Assembly (NCBI RefSeq): GCF_916618755.1
Contig: NZ_CAKAKB010000003.1
Span: 124,001 to 188,000 of the forward strand
Origin: Actinotalea sp. Marseille-Q4924
GTDB lineage: Bacteria; Actinomycetota; Actinomycetes; Actinomycetales; Cellulomonadaceae
DNA length: 64,000 nt
Direction of reading: 5' to 3'
This document shows positions 27,298 through 36,329 of this stretch, piece after piece. Both the position numbers and the translations under genes were made by a program. Under the pieces are notes generated by a model. The model did no database searches, was not told the DNA's origin, and saw only the letters and a list, made by a program, of their open reading frames with translations. Every line of letters starts with the position of its first letter. The stretch's first letter is position 1.

Positions 27298-29595
27298 GTG
27301 AGACGGAAACTACTCGCCATGCTTACAGCGGCAGGCATGGGCGTGGGATTGGCGGTGACGGCGGCGGCCTCCAGCCAAGCGGCCGGGACGGTGACACTCT
27401 TCCCTACGGCCGACACCTACGTCCGGTATGACCATCCGAATACGAACTACGGTTCTAGCGTTCGATGGTCCGTCGATGGCCGGGCGGACGTGAGGCGTAG
27501 TAGCCTGATCCGCTTCCAGGCACCCACCATCCCAGCGGACGAGAGAGTAGTTTCAGCTAAGCTTTCCGTCACGGCCAAGCTGGACCTCGCCCTGTCCGCT
27601 ACGGACCGTGTGAACGTCTACCAGACCACCGGCTCGTGGACAGAGACCGGGGCCACGTGGAGCAACGTTCCCGCGCGCGGGACTTTGCTGGACGGCAAGG
27701 GTGGGTTCCTTGATGACCAGCGCGTGGAATTTGACGTCACACAGGCTATCGGGGACGGCGGCTCCGTAAACTTCAAGATCGAGTCCGACGTCCGGAAGTG
27801 GATCGGCTTCACCTCCAAGGAAGCTTCTGACGCTTCCAAGCGTCCGCAGCTCATCGTGAAGACCGAACCGCGCGTCGGATCTGAGCCGACACCGACGCCT
27901 ACGCCTACCCCCACGGCGACGACCCCCACGGCGACTATCCCTGGGCCTCCTCCGCCCAGCACCGACGGCGTTACTGCTGCTTCCACCCAGAACTGGGGAG
28001 CCCCGGTAGCTGGTGACGAGTTCAACTACACCGGAGCGCCGGACCCTTCCAAGTGGAGCGTCTATGCCTCCGCCGGGCACGCGGGCAACGGTATCCGCTC
28101 GCCACAGCAGGTCACCGTCGACGGTTCCAAGATGGTCATGAACGGCACAGCTGACGGGACTACCGCTGGCATGTCGGCCAAGTTCGCCAATCAGAGGTAC
28201 GGCCGTTGGGAAGTGCGCGCGGCCGGCTCCGGCGATGACGAGTACCACATGGTTTCGATCCTGTGGCCCGACTCCGGCAACTGGCCCTGTGACGGCGAGA
28301 TCGATTACGCCGAGACAACCGGTGACTGGAACATCATCCAGTTCTTCCACCACTACTCCTGCGAGAACCGTCAGGTATCCGCCACCAAGGCGCTGGATGT
28401 TTCCCAGTTCCACAACTACGCGGTTGACTGGCACCCCGGCGGCATCATCGGTTACGTGGATGGTGTGAAGTGGTTCGAAACCACAGACCCGGCCCAGTTC
28501 CCCCCGGGCCCGATGCATCAAACCCTTCAGCTGGACTGGTTCCCGGACTCCACCGCGAACGGTACCGGTGAGATGAGGGTGGATTGGGTACGCGTTCACG
28601 CCCCGGCCGGCACTACCCCGCCGAGCCCGACGCCTACACCTACGCCGACTGCGCCGCCGGCTCCGGCTACCGATGGTTTCCAGTTCGCCGCAGTCGGGGA
28701 TATGAACCCCAGCGGTCACACCTCCGCTACCGGCGACTCGGGCAAGAACGCGAACAGCATCAAGGCAGCACTGGCCGACGGCACACTGGACAACTTCATC
28801 GGACTGGGCGATTTCCAGTACAGCGTGGGCCATTGTGGAGGGCTCTCGGCCTACCCGAACGACACCTTCGCCAAGTGGCAGACCCAATGGGGCGCGTTCA
28901 AGGACAGGACGTACTGGACTGCAGCGCCGAACCACGACTACGAGCCCGGCCGGAACACCGATCTTGCCAGGTTCATGGATGGTCAGTGTGTGTCTACCAC
29001 CAGGAGTGCCACCAGCACTGATCCGACCCGCAACGGCCCGAACCCTGCCGGTACATTCCAGAAGGATGAGGAATGGTACAGCTTCGACAAGGGCAACTGG
29101 CACTTCCTTGTTGCCCCGTCTGCTGTGTGGCGGTATGACGCCACCCGCGCCCGCGCCATGACCGCCGAGATGGACGCCAACCTCGCTGCAGCCCGGGCAG
29201 CGGGCAAGCATCTCGCCGTGGTCATGCATGACCCGTACTTCACGTCGAACACCTCTTCGCACACCCGTTTCACTGAGGGCAAGCCGTGGATCGACGTGTT
29301 CTGGAAGAACCGGGTCAAGGTTCTGCTCTCCGGCAGCCAGCACAACTATGAGCGGTCCTGTCCGGTGAACAACGCGGATCAGTGCGTTGCCGACGGGATG
29401 CAGCAGTTCCAGGTCTCCACGGGCGGCATCAGCCTCCGGTCCTTCACGAGCAACCCCGCCTACATCCAGAAGAAGTTCTCGGATACGTGGGGTCACCTTC
29501 GGATGGACCTGAAGGACGACGGCTCCTACACGTGGCAGTTCGTTCCCACCTCCGGCGGGATGCAGACTGACTCCGGCTCCCGGGCCGCGCAGTAG
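27298..29595 (+). CDS. Secreted DNRLRE / GH16 / metallophosphoesterase three-domain protein
   Basis: A 765-aa exported protein. Signal peptide (GTG start) RRKLLAMLTAAGMGVGLAVTAAASSQA. Residues about 30-195: DNRLRE/CBM96-like carbohydrate-binding domain (LFPTADTYVRYDHPNTNYGSS). Then a Pro-Thr linker. About 220-440: GH16 beta-glucanase fold with the catalytic WPCDGEIDYAE (ExDxxE). A second Pro-Thr linker. About 460-755: calcineurin-like phosphoesterase with GDMN, GLGDFQY, APNHDYE, VMHDPYF and SGSQHNYER metal-ligand motifs. The base composition is clearly lower in GC than the flanks, suggesting recent transfer. Joint hydrolysis of a beta-glucan and a phosphorylated group is inferred. GAAGG precedes the chosen GTG; a TTG at 27235 is the alternative. 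Confidence 0.88.
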   Translation: MRRKLLAMLTAAGMGVGLAVTAAASSQAAGTVTLFPTADTYVRYDHPNTNYGSSVRWSVDGRADVRRSSLIRFQAPTIPADERVVSAKLSVTAKLDLALSATDRVNVYQTTGSWTETGATWSNVPARGTLLDGKGGFLDDQRVEFDVTQAIGDGGSVNFKIESDVRKWIGFTSKEASDASKRPQLIVKTEPRVGSEPTPTPTPTPTATTPTATIPGPPPPSTDGVTAASTQNWGAPVAGDEFNYTGAPDPSKWSVYASAGHAGNGIRSPQQVTVDGSKMVMNGTADGTTAGMSAKFANQRYGRWEVRAAGSGDDEYHMVSILWPDSGNWPCDGEIDYAETTGDWNIIQFFHHYSCENRQVSATKALDVSQFHNYAVDWHPGGIIGYVDGVKWFETTDPAQFPPGPMHQTLQLDWFPDSTANGTGEMRVDWVRVHAPAGTTPPSPTPTPTPTAPPAPATDGFQFAAVGDMNPSGHTSATGDSGKNANSIKAALADGTLDNFIGLGDFQYSVGHCGGLSAYPNDTFAKWQTQWGAFKDRTYWTAAPNHDYEPGRNTDLARFMDGQCVSTTRSATSTDPTRNGPNPAGTFQKDEEWYSFDKGNWHFLVAPSAVWRYDATRARAMTAEMDANLAAARAAGKHLAVVMHDPYFTSNTSSHTRFTEGKPWIDVFWKNRVKVLLSGSQHNYERSCPVNNADQCVADGMQQFQVSTGGISLRSFTSNPAYIQKKFSDTWGHLRMDLKDDGSYTWQFVPTSGGMQTDSGSRAAQ

Positions 29596-29609
29596 CACCA
29601 CACAGGGAC

Positions 29610-29633
29610 GCCCCCGGTCGATGGGTCGGGGGC
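29610..29633 (+). terminator. Rho-independent terminator
   Basis: GCCCCCG...CGGGGGC, a 7-bp stem with 10-nt loop followed by TTT, 15 bp after the secreted hydrolase stop. Confidence 0.8.
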
Positions 29634-29999
29634 TTTCCCTTGCCCGGCTGTACCCATGGTCTGCTGCCTCAGGCCGATGGGGCGGTGACAGTGTTGTCAG
29701 ACCCGACTCGCCTCGGTTCGATGCGTCCCTCGGGGTGCCTCGGCATCCTCGGCGTACGTCTGGGCACCCCGGCCGTGGACGTCGCGGCGGTGGCCGACGG
29801 TCGAGCGATGTAGCGGTGATCAGGATCGAGTTACACAGGCCTTGCCCTGGCCAGCCCGCCGAGCTCGCACCGGTGCGACGGAACCGCCGTCGGAGCCGGC
29901 TACAGGGGAGGGTTGAGCGGCCCTCGGGGTGGGCACGACCCTGTCAGGGTGCGAGACCCGGCCCGTCAGCGGAGCCTGTGCGCTGAGCTGAGCGACTGG
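29634..29999. other. Non-coding spacer with no recognised gene
   Basis: About 366 bp between the terminator and the next minus-strand gene. The open frames here have poor codon bias and no family resemblance. No RNA gene or repeat was recognised. Confidence 0.5.
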
Positions 30000-30263
30000 T
30001 CAGGGGCACAGTGCGAACCCGACGACGGACACCGGGTTGTGCACCCGTTCGAAGGCGAAAAGGCCTGGGGTGCCCTTGTGGACCTGCGAGTGGAACGAGG
30101 GAGGGTCGTGCGCCTCGCCGGTGCCGAATCCGACACCCGCCTTGTCCACGCACGCGCCGGGAGTGTCGATGATGTGGGAGTGGTCGGCAGACGCCGGCCC
30201 AGCCACAGCGAGAGTCAAGAGGGCTGCTGCACCTGCAGTCGCGAGAAGGCGCGAGACGTTCAT
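30000..30263 (-). CDS. Small secreted protein of unknown function
   Basis: An 87-aa exported protein. Signal peptide: MNVSRLLATAGAAALLTLAVAGPASADHSH. The mature part contains ACVDKAGVGFGTGEAHDPPSFHSQVHKG and ends in GFALCP, so two cysteines may pair, and several histidines (HSHI, AHDPPSFHSQVH) could bind metal. No family is recognised. GGAGG lies 5 nt upstream of the ATG. Confidence 0.78.
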   Translation of the reverse strand: MNVSRLLATAGAAALLTLAVAGPASADHSHIIDTPGACVDKAGVGFGTGEAHDPPSFHSQVHKGTPGLFAFERVHNPVSVVGFALCP

Positions 30264-30501
30264 GTCATCCTCCGGATGAGGCCGATCGAGTTGGTGGCAC
30301 GCAGGGCCGACGGCGCTGAACGAGGCGACGACGCCTGAACCGCGCACTTTCGCAGTGCGCATCGCCGGCTGCACGCTGCGCAGAATCAGCACGATGGACC
30401 GGGTCACGGGGGACGCCGTTGTCCTCGATCGATCCTGCTCCTCGTACGCATGCAGCGCAACACTCGCGGCGTCCGACGTCGGGCACCGTCGAGGCGACGG
30501 T

Positions 30502-30782
30502 TCACATCTCCAGCACGACGTCGGCCTGCTGCTGGTAGGTGTTCAGCTCGTCGGCCGCCTCGGTCGTGTCCCAGCGGGTCCGTGACAGCGCAGGGACGAG
30601 CCGGTACCGCCCGGTCGGCAGGGGACCGGACGGGACGAGGAGGGCCCGTAGCCGTTCTGCATCATCGTCACCGGTACGTCGATCTCGACCTCGACCGTCG
30701 GTCGGCACCAGACGCCGAGGAGGATGGCCAGCTCTGCGGAGAGCAGCAGGACGCCACCCAACCACGACGGGCTGGCAAGCAT
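30502..30782 (-). pseudogene. Frameshifted gene for a small membrane or secreted protein
   Basis: Two protein-like halves lie in different frames. The first runs from the ATG at 30782: MLASPSWLGGVLLLSAELAILLGVW (a membrane or signal helix), then VEVEIDVPVTMMQNGYG. After about position 30645 the natural-looking sequence continues in another frame as LLVPSGPLPTGRYRLVPALSRTRW and ends QQADVVLEM. A single-base indel near 30640-30650 would join them into about 93 residues. It is either a decayed gene or a sequencing error. No family is recognised. Confidence 0.5.
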
Positions 30783-30919
30783 CCTGCGAACTCGACCGGC
30801 TCGCGCGTGCCCGGCCTCGGCGTCCGGTCGGCTCTCAGCGCACACGAAGGGCCGCCACCCCCGGCGAGAGGGATGACGGCCTTCAGGGCGTGCCCACCTT
30901 GCGGCGGTCACAGCGTGCG

Positions 30920-31284
30920 TGGAGGTGGCGGGAATCGAACCCGCGTCCGGCGGCAGTGAAACAGGGCTTCTCCGGGTGCAGTCTGCTGACGATTTTCTCG
31001 GCCCCAGCGATCACGCAGACATGTCGCTGACGGGCCCAGTCATCTGAGTGTCGCGGCAGCCCCGATGACGAGGGCTACAGCCAGTGGCTTCCTAGATGAC
31101 GCCAGGAACTGAGACGGAAGCTAGCTCAGGCTGACGGACTCCGGGACTCGCTCAGGCGGCGAGTGCGAAGTCGGTGCGCTTGGAATCGGCACCTATTGGT
31201 TTGCATGGATCGTTGACGAGATGACCATGCATCCTCGACCCGCTTCCCCTGGATCGACGACCGTCGTCGAAACCGATCACCCCC
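30920..31284 (-). ncRNA. ssrA: Transfer-messenger RNA (tmRNA)
   Basis: The 5' end GGGGGTGATCGGTTTCGACG and the 3' end, with the TTCGATTCCCGCC T-arm followed by CACCTCC-A, pair as a 7-bp tRNA-like acceptor stem. The CCA is not encoded. The tag reading frame at 31152-31190 encodes ADSKRTDFALAA and a stop, typical of actinobacterial tmRNA. It acts with SmpB (encoded about 5 kb away) to rescue stalled ribosomes and mark products for ClpXP and related proteases. Confidence 0.96.
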
Positions 31285-31705
31285 TGTGCAGTTGTCAACC
31301 ACGCGCCCCAGCGGCAAGGCCGGGACGAGCAGGTCCATCGTAGGTCAGAACCGCGGCGCCGTCGTCGCTATTCCGCCCGCGCCGCTGGGGGTGCTCTCCG
31401 CTCCAGCAGACGCGAGGCGGGGCGGCGACCCTCCCACCTCACCCGCCCCGAACCGCCCGACAGCGGCCAGGATCGCGCCGTCGCGCCGTCGCGCCGTCGC
31501 GCCGTCGCGCCGTCGCGCCGTCGCGCCGGTGCGCCGTCGTGTCGTTGACGTGTCGACGGAGGAAGAGGACGGTTGAGATGCAGCCCGCTGCAGCGGCTCC
31601 GGCCGTGGCGGCGGTTGTGCACCGTGTCGCTGCGGAGCGGCTGCCGAGGGCGGACGCCGCCCTGGTCCGCGCTCCGGATCCGTCGGTGATGAAGGTGGTG
31701 GCGCG
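31285..31705. other. Non-coding spacer containing an octamer repeat
   Basis: A 421-bp gap between the ssrA 5' end and the lipoprotein gene. Its main feature is the 8-bp tandem array at 31473-31528. Open frames across it are produced by that repeat and look spurious. Confidence 0.5.
31473..31528. repeat. Seven perfect copies of an 8-bp tandem repeat
   Basis: The unit TCGCGCCG occurs seven times head to tail without a mismatch, followed by partly degenerate copies to about 31545. It is non-coding, about 180 bp upstream of the lipoprotein serine hydrolase start. Such arrays can change copy number by slippage. Confidence 0.9.
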
Positions 31706-32878
31706 ATGAAGCGCTTCCTGGGCGGGTCGGTGTCATCCACGTGTCCGCGGGCGCGCACGTGCGCCGTCGTCGTCCTGGTCGCCTCACTGACGGTCGTCGG
31801 GTGCAGCGCGGGGCCCCCGGCGGAGGTTCCTGCGCCCACGGCGGAGACGACCACGGCGCCCGCGCAGGTGTGCGCGCAGCGTGCCGCGCATCCCGCCAAG
31901 GACGCCTCCCTCGATCAGCTCCTGACGCGGTTGACCGCCGACACGTCCGGCGGCGTCGTCATCGCCCTGGGCAAGGGTGGCGAACCGATCCGCTTCTGCG
32001 CGGCCGGTCGAGCGGACCGCGCCGAGCGGCAGCTGGAGACCGGCGACGCCTTCCGCATCGGCAGCATCACGAAGACGTTCGTGGCGGTCCTGGTGATACA
32101 GCTGGTCGAGGAGGGTCGCCTGGACCTCACTGCCCCCGTCGAGTCGGTACTGCCCGGGGTGCCCTGGACAACCGGCGTCACGGTCGAGCAGCTGCTGAAC
32201 CACACCAGCGGCATCCCGAACTTCTACGACGCCCTGTACGCCCAGGCCACGGCCGACAGGGACCGGCTCTGGACGCCGCAGGAGGTGCTCGCACTGGTCG
32301 GCACCTTCCCACGCCGCTTCGAGCCGGGCGCCGATCAGGAGTACTCCAACTCCAACTACCTCCTGCTGGGCATGGTGCTGGAGTCCGTGACCGGGCAGCC
32401 GTGGACGCAGCTGGTGCAGGAGCGGATCGTCGTCCCGCTGGGTCTGACCCGGACCGGGGCAGGCGGGGACGCGCCCGAACCGGTCACCGGCTTCTCCACG
32501 TCCTTCGGTGTCGACCGCGACTCAGAGGGGATCTCCTACCGGGCGATGGCCACCGGCGCGGGCGCGGCCGGGAGCATGGTGTCCACCGCCCCGGACCTGG
32601 TCACGTTCTTCACCGCGCTCGCCGGCGGCGACCTGGTCAGTCAGGACTCGCTGAACCGCATGAGGTCCTTCGTGCCGTCCGACGAGGAGGCGTGGTACGG
32701 CCTCGGCCTCGGACGGGTCGACTTCCCCTCCGGTGACGGCTTCGGGCACTCAGGCGAGATCCCCGGATACACGAGCCTGGCCGCGATCCGACCGGAGTCC
32801 GGGGACCTCGTCGTCATCCTCACCAACGACGACAACACACCCCACCTGGACCTCGACCGGCTCTTCGCAGCCTGGTGA
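31706..32878 (+). CDS. Lipoprotein serine hydrolase (beta-lactamase class C / DD-peptidase family)
   Basis: A 390-aa serine hydrolase. A lipoprotein signal ends at VVGC (Cys33), so the enzyme is anchored outside the membrane. The catalytic SxxK is SITK (Ser120, Lys123), the second motif is YSNSNY around residue 213, and the third is HSGEIPG near the C terminus. The fold is that of class C beta-lactamases and R61 DD-carboxypeptidases. True beta-lactamase activity is not implied. An 8-bp repeat array lies upstream. Confidence 0.9.
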   Translation: MKRFLGGSVSSTCPRARTCAVVVLVASLTVVGCSAGPPAEVPAPTAETTTAPAQVCAQRAAHPAKDASLDQLLTRLTADTSGGVVIALGKGGEPIRFCAAGRADRAERQLETGDAFRIGSITKTFVAVLVIQLVEEGRLDLTAPVESVLPGVPWTTGVTVEQLLNHTSGIPNFYDALYAQATADRDRLWTPQEVLALVGTFPRRFEPGADQEYSNSNYLLLGMVLESVTGQPWTQLVQERIVVPLGLTRTGAGGDAPEPVTGFSTSFGVDRDSEGISYRAMATGAGAAGSMVSTAPDLVTFFTALAGGDLVSQDSLNRMRSFVPSDEEAWYGLGLGRVDFPSGDGFGHSGEIPGYTSLAAIRPESGDLVVILTNDDNTPHLDLDRLFAAW

Positions 32879-32928
32879 GCGTCGGCGACGTCACACGGAC
32901 CCGGTGCGCGTCGCTGGAGCGCGCGCGT

Positions 32929-33906
32929 TCACTGCCTCTCGGCGCGACCCTGCCGCCAGTAGCCCATGAAGGCGACGTTGCGCCGGTCGACGCCGACGTC
33001 ACTCACCAGGAACCGGCGCAACGAGCGGACGACACCGGCCTCGCCCGCGATCCAGGCGTAGAAGTCGCCCGTCGTGGGATCGAGAGGGGCGTCCCACAGC
33101 AGCTCCGTGTCCACGTCCACGTCGTCGAGCTCGTCGGGCGTGGGCCGCACGGCGCCGGCCAGGTGGCTCATGTGCCGGGGGAGCCAGGCGGCGAGCGCCT
33201 GCTGCAGCAGCAGCCCGTGGGGCGCCACCGCCTGGAACCCCTGCGCCGTCACGCACCCGGCGTCCCGGGCGACCCAGGTCACCTGGGAGCGCCCCGGGAC
33301 CATGACGTTGAGGATGTCGGCGCCGGTCGGCACCTCGACGAACGCCTGTGCCGTGACCCCGGGACGCAGCGACTCGACGATGCTGCAGATGGCCGGTGCC
33401 GCCGTCTCGTCGCCGACGAGCAGGAGGTGGCGTGCGCTCCCCGGGCGCCAGTCGATGCCGGCGGTGCGGTCGGCGCTCCGCGCGTCCGGCCCGACGACGA
33501 CCACCCGGTCGCCGACGGCGGCGCGACGCAGCCAGGCCGCGGCCGGGCCGTCCGGACGTCCGGGGTGCGGGTCGTGCAGCACCATGTCGACGTCGAGCTC
33601 GCGCCGCTCCGGGCGGGCCGCCCGGACCGTGTAGGTGCGCACGGGGTTGCGTTCCGCCTCCGGCAGGGCGCGCCAGCGGGCGTACCAGGTCCCGGCGAGG
33701 ATCGTCTCGTGGTCGTCCGCGCCGACGTCGCAGAGGCGGCCGTCGGGTGTGGGCAGGACCAGCTTGATGCGCTGGTCCAGGCCGGCGGTGCCGAGACAGC
33801 CGAGGTCCTCGCCGGTGAACGTCACCCGGACGAGGTGCGGCGACAGCCGCAGGACACGCTGGACGACGGCCTCGTAGGGGCGGTAGGCGGGGTAGGCCCG
33901 CGCCAT
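32929..33906 (-). CDS. Siderophore-interacting protein (ferric-siderophore reductase)
   Basis: A 325-aa FAD-binding SIP-family reductase that releases iron from ferric siderophores in the cytoplasm. The N-terminal FAD-binding barrel contains VVQRVLRLSPHLVRVTFTGEDL and VRTYTVR. The C-terminal NAD(P)H domain starts HLLLVGDETAAPAI and ends with AFMGYWRQGRAE. The ATG at 33906 is preferred to a GTG at 33930, because the latter overlaps an IdeR/DtxR-like box. Iron repression is therefore likely. Confidence 0.92.
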   Translation of the reverse strand: MARAYPAYRPYEAVVQRVLRLSPHLVRVTFTGEDLGCLGTAGLDQRIKLVLPTPDGRLCDVGADDHETILAGTWYARWRALPEAERNPVRTYTVRAARPERRELDVDMVLHDPHPGRPDGPAAAWLRRAAVGDRVVVVGPDARSADRTAGIDWRPGSARHLLLVGDETAAPAICSIVESLRPGVTAQAFVEVPTGADILNVMVPGRSQVTWVARDAGCVTAQGFQAVAPHGLLLQQALAAWLPRHMSHLAGAVRPTPDELDDVDVDTELLWDAPLDPTTGDFYAWIAGEAGVVRSLRRFLVSDVGVDRRNVAFMGYWRQGRAERQ

Positions 33907-33923
33907 CGTGGCCTGAACCCGAG

Positions 33924-33942
33924 TAAGCACAGCCTTACCTTA
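33924..33942 (-). promoter_or_regulatory. IdeR/DtxR-like iron box
   Basis: TAAGGTAAGGCTGTGCTTA on the minus strand matches the 19-bp consensus TTAGGTTAGGCTAACCTAA well in its left half and centre and more loosely at the right. It lies 17 bp before the start of the siderophore-interacting protein gene. Confidence 0.7.
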
Positions 33943-34012
33943 CGCCCCCGCCGGCGCCCGGCACGGTGGTGTGGTCGGGACCACAGGAGGCCCGCGCCGT
34001 CGCCGCACCGGT

Positions 34013-35803
34013 CTACCAGGTCCCGCCGCCGCCCCCACCGACACCGGCACCTGCCGAGCCCGCCGTGAACCCGGTGCCGCCGCCTTCGCCCGGCGTAGGC
34101 GGCGGAGCGATGACGGCCGCATCCGTGGAGCGCGTGAACCGGTCGATCCGCTCGCCGAACGTCCCGGTCGCCCACAGCGCGCCGTGGCCCACGTACCAGG
34201 TCGGCTGCGCGGCGGGCCGGCCGTGCGTCGGCGGGACGGCGAGAACCCGCGCCCAGCGCCGCGTCAGGCCGAACGCGACCGCGAACGGGAGGTGCGTGCT
34301 GAAGACCTCCAGGTGGTCCTGCGACCCCGACCCGTCGGGGTCCGCCGCCTCCAGGTACCGGCGGAAGGCCTGCGTCTCGCGCAGGACGGCGACGCCCCGA
34401 GCGGTCCGGAGCGGCGCGACCCCGGTCGTGGCGAGCACGGCGGCGCCGACCACGACGACGGCGGCGCCCACCAGCGCGAAGGACGTCCACACGGCGAGCG
34501 CCACGGTGACGACCACTCCGCCGGCGAGGACGGCGACCCCGACGGTGACACGACGGTTCCGGGCCGCCCGCGGGTCGGCGCGGAACCAGCCCCGTGCGGT
34601 GACGTCGTCGTAGAGGGCGGTCCGGACCTCCGCCAGCGTGCCGTCGAACGTGCCGGCGACCTGGGAGAGCATCACCACGTCCCGACCCTCGAAGAACCGG
34701 TCCACCAGGATGCGCTCGTACGGGAGGAGGTCGTCGGTGGACCGTGCGGCGCGGGTGAGGGTCCAGTCGCCCTCGGTGACCTCGGCGATCGTGACGTGGC
34801 CGCGCACGGCCAGGTCGACGAGCGTCGCCGTGACGTCACGCGCGTCGGCCCGGCCGTCCACGAGCGTGCCGAGCTGCCCCGGCCGCAGGCCCTCCGGTGG
34901 GGTCGAGCGGACCCCGGTCGGGTCGGACCGGCGCCGGCGGGTGTCGGCGATGGCGCCCGACGCCGGTTCGGAGACGGCGACGAGGCCCGCGAACCGGCGG
35001 TCCCGACGCTGTCGGAGCGCGGCACCCACGCCGACGAGCACGACCACCCCGGCAAGTCCTCCGGTGACCGGCGTCAGGGCGAACGCGCGGCCCGGTGCCC
35101 ACCGGTCCTGCAGGATGGGCTCGACACCGCCGAAGGTGCCTGCCGGGTAGGCGATCGCGACCGTCAGCGGCTCGCCGGGCACCAGCGTGGCCTCCGCGAA
35201 CGTCGCGGTCGGGCCCTCGGTCTCCGTCCGCATGCACGCGGCGTCCTGACCCGCGTAGCAGCGGGCGGCCTGCACCTGTCCCGGACCGACGACGGTCACG
35301 CCGACGTCGATGACCGGGATCGTCCACGAGTCGCCGATGACGTTGAGGAACAGCTCGTCGTGCTCGAGGCCGAACGCGTCGGCGGAGCTGACCCAGCCCT
35401 CGACGCGGTAGGTCACGCGGTACGAGTGGACGCCCGTGAGGTCGTCCTGGTCCTCGTCACCGATCCGCACCTCCAGCAGCGCGCCCCTGGTCTCGAGGTG
35501 CACCTCGTCGGGCGCGGTGCGGCTGGACGCCCGCACGTCGGTGATCCGGTAGACGCGGTCGCTCGCCTCGTCGAAGCGCTGCTTGACGACGTACGAGAGG
35601 TACGGCCCCCGGTTCGGGTCCTGGCCGAAGTCCACCTCGAGGACGAGGTCGACCTGTGCCACGCCGTCGTCGTCGAGCGTGATGGTGACGTCGTAGCGGG
35701 TGACCCGGTCGTCGCCGTCCGTGGCCGCGGTGGCGGGGCCGGCGACGACGACGGCCGCCCCCAGCACGATGCCGACGGCGACCCGGCGAGGCCCCCCACC
35801 CAT
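34013..35803 (-). CDS. DUF2207 membrane protein
   Basis: A 596-aa membrane protein of the DUF2207 family. Signal peptide: GIVLGAAVVVAGPATAATDG. An extracytoplasmic beta-rich domain follows (VTRYDVTITLDDDGVAQVDLVLEVDFG). One helix (LAGVVVLVGVGAAL) leads to a cytoplasmic region, and two more helices lie near residues 445-490. It ends in a Gly-rich tail (GAGVGGGGGGTW) typical of this family. Function unknown. It starts 5 bp from the smpB stop and is probably co-transcribed. Confidence 0.88.
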   Translation of the reverse strand: MGGGPRRVAVGIVLGAAVVVAGPATAATDGDDRVTRYDVTITLDDDGVAQVDLVLEVDFGQDPNRGPYLSYVVKQRFDEASDRVYRITDVRASSRTAPDEVHLETRGALLEVRIGDEDQDDLTGVHSYRVTYRVEGWVSSADAFGLEHDELFLNVIGDSWTIPVIDVGVTVVGPGQVQAARCYAGQDAACMRTETEGPTATFAEATLVPGEPLTVAIAYPAGTFGGVEPILQDRWAPGRAFALTPVTGGLAGVVVLVGVGAALRQRRDRRFAGLVAVSEPASGAIADTRRRRSDPTGVRSTPPEGLRPGQLGTLVDGRADARDVTATLVDLAVRGHVTIAEVTEGDWTLTRAARSTDDLLPYERILVDRFFEGRDVVMLSQVAGTFDGTLAEVRTALYDDVTARGWFRADPRAARNRRVTVGVAVLAGGVVVTVALAVWTSFALVGAAVVVVGAAVLATTGVAPLRTARGVAVLRETQAFRRYLEAADPDGSGSQDHLEVFSTHLPFAVAFGLTRRWARVLAVPPTHGRPAAQPTWYVGHGALWATGTFGERIDRFTRSTDAAVIAPPPTPGEGGGTGFTAGSAGAGVGGGGGGTW

Positions 35804-35807
35804 GGGC

Positions 35808-36281
35808 TCAGGCCCGTTGCTTGCGCACGCTCATCGCGGCCTGCGCCTCACGCAGCTCCTGCCTCTCGCGCAGGGCGTGCCGCTTGTCGTACTCCTTCTT
35901 GCCTCGCGCCAGCGCGATCTCGACCTTGGCGCGCCCGTCGACGAAGTACAGGGCCAGCGGGACGATCGTGTGCCCCTTCGCCGACGACTCCCGCTCGAGC
36001 TCCTCGATCTGGCGGCGGTGCAGCAGCAGCTTGCGCTTGCGCCGGGGCGCGTGGTTCGTCCACGTGCCCTCGGTGTACTCGGGGATGTAGACGTTCTCCA
36101 GCCACGCCTCGCCGCGGTCCACGTCGACGTAGCCGTCCACGAGCGACGCCCGACCCGCCCGGAGGGCTTTGACCTCGGTACCCGTCAGCACGAGGCCCGC
36201 CTCGAACGTCTCGTCGATGTGGAAGTCGTGCCGCGCCTTCTTGTTCGACGCGACGAGCTTGCGTCCCGTCTCCTTGGCCAT
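35808..36281 (-). CDS. smpB: SsrA-binding protein SmpB
   Basis: A 157-aa tmRNA-binding protein needed for trans-translation. The OB-fold signature is clear: [65 protein letters not shown] and the basic C-terminal tail [14 protein letters not shown]. The ssrA gene lies 4.5 kb away on the same strand. TAGTCT ends 6 nt before the ATG, giving it its own leaderless promoter. Confidence 0.97.
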   Translation of the reverse strand: MAKETGRKLVASNKKARHDFHIDETFEAGLVLTGTEVKALRAGRASLVDGYVDVDRGEAWLENVYIPEYTEGTWTNHAPRRKRKLLLHRRQIEELERESSAKGHTIVPLALYFVDGRAKVEIALARGKKEYDKRHALRERQELREAQAAMSVRKQRA

Positions 36282-36287
36282 GCGGCA

Positions 36288-36293
36288 AGACTA
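36288..36293 (-). promoter_or_regulatory. -10 box of a leaderless transcript (smpB)
   Basis: TAGTCT on the minus strand lies 6 nt before the ATG at 36281. Confidence 0.55.
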
Positions 36294-36329
36294 ACGACCG
36301 CGGCAGGCTGGGTCGCCGCAACGGTCGCG

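Noticed and set aside
30920-30950. tRNA-like T-arm suggesting a tRNA gene
   Set aside because: It is the 3' end of tmRNA; the matching acceptor strand is 365 bp away with the tag frame between.
31473-31528. Tandem repeats as a CRISPR array
   Set aside because: The 8-bp units have no spacers between them and no cas genes are nearby.
31286-31576. Open frame across the octamer repeat (RRRAVAPS repeats)
   Set aside because: The protein repeat is only a translation of the 8-bp DNA array; no ribosome site and no homology.
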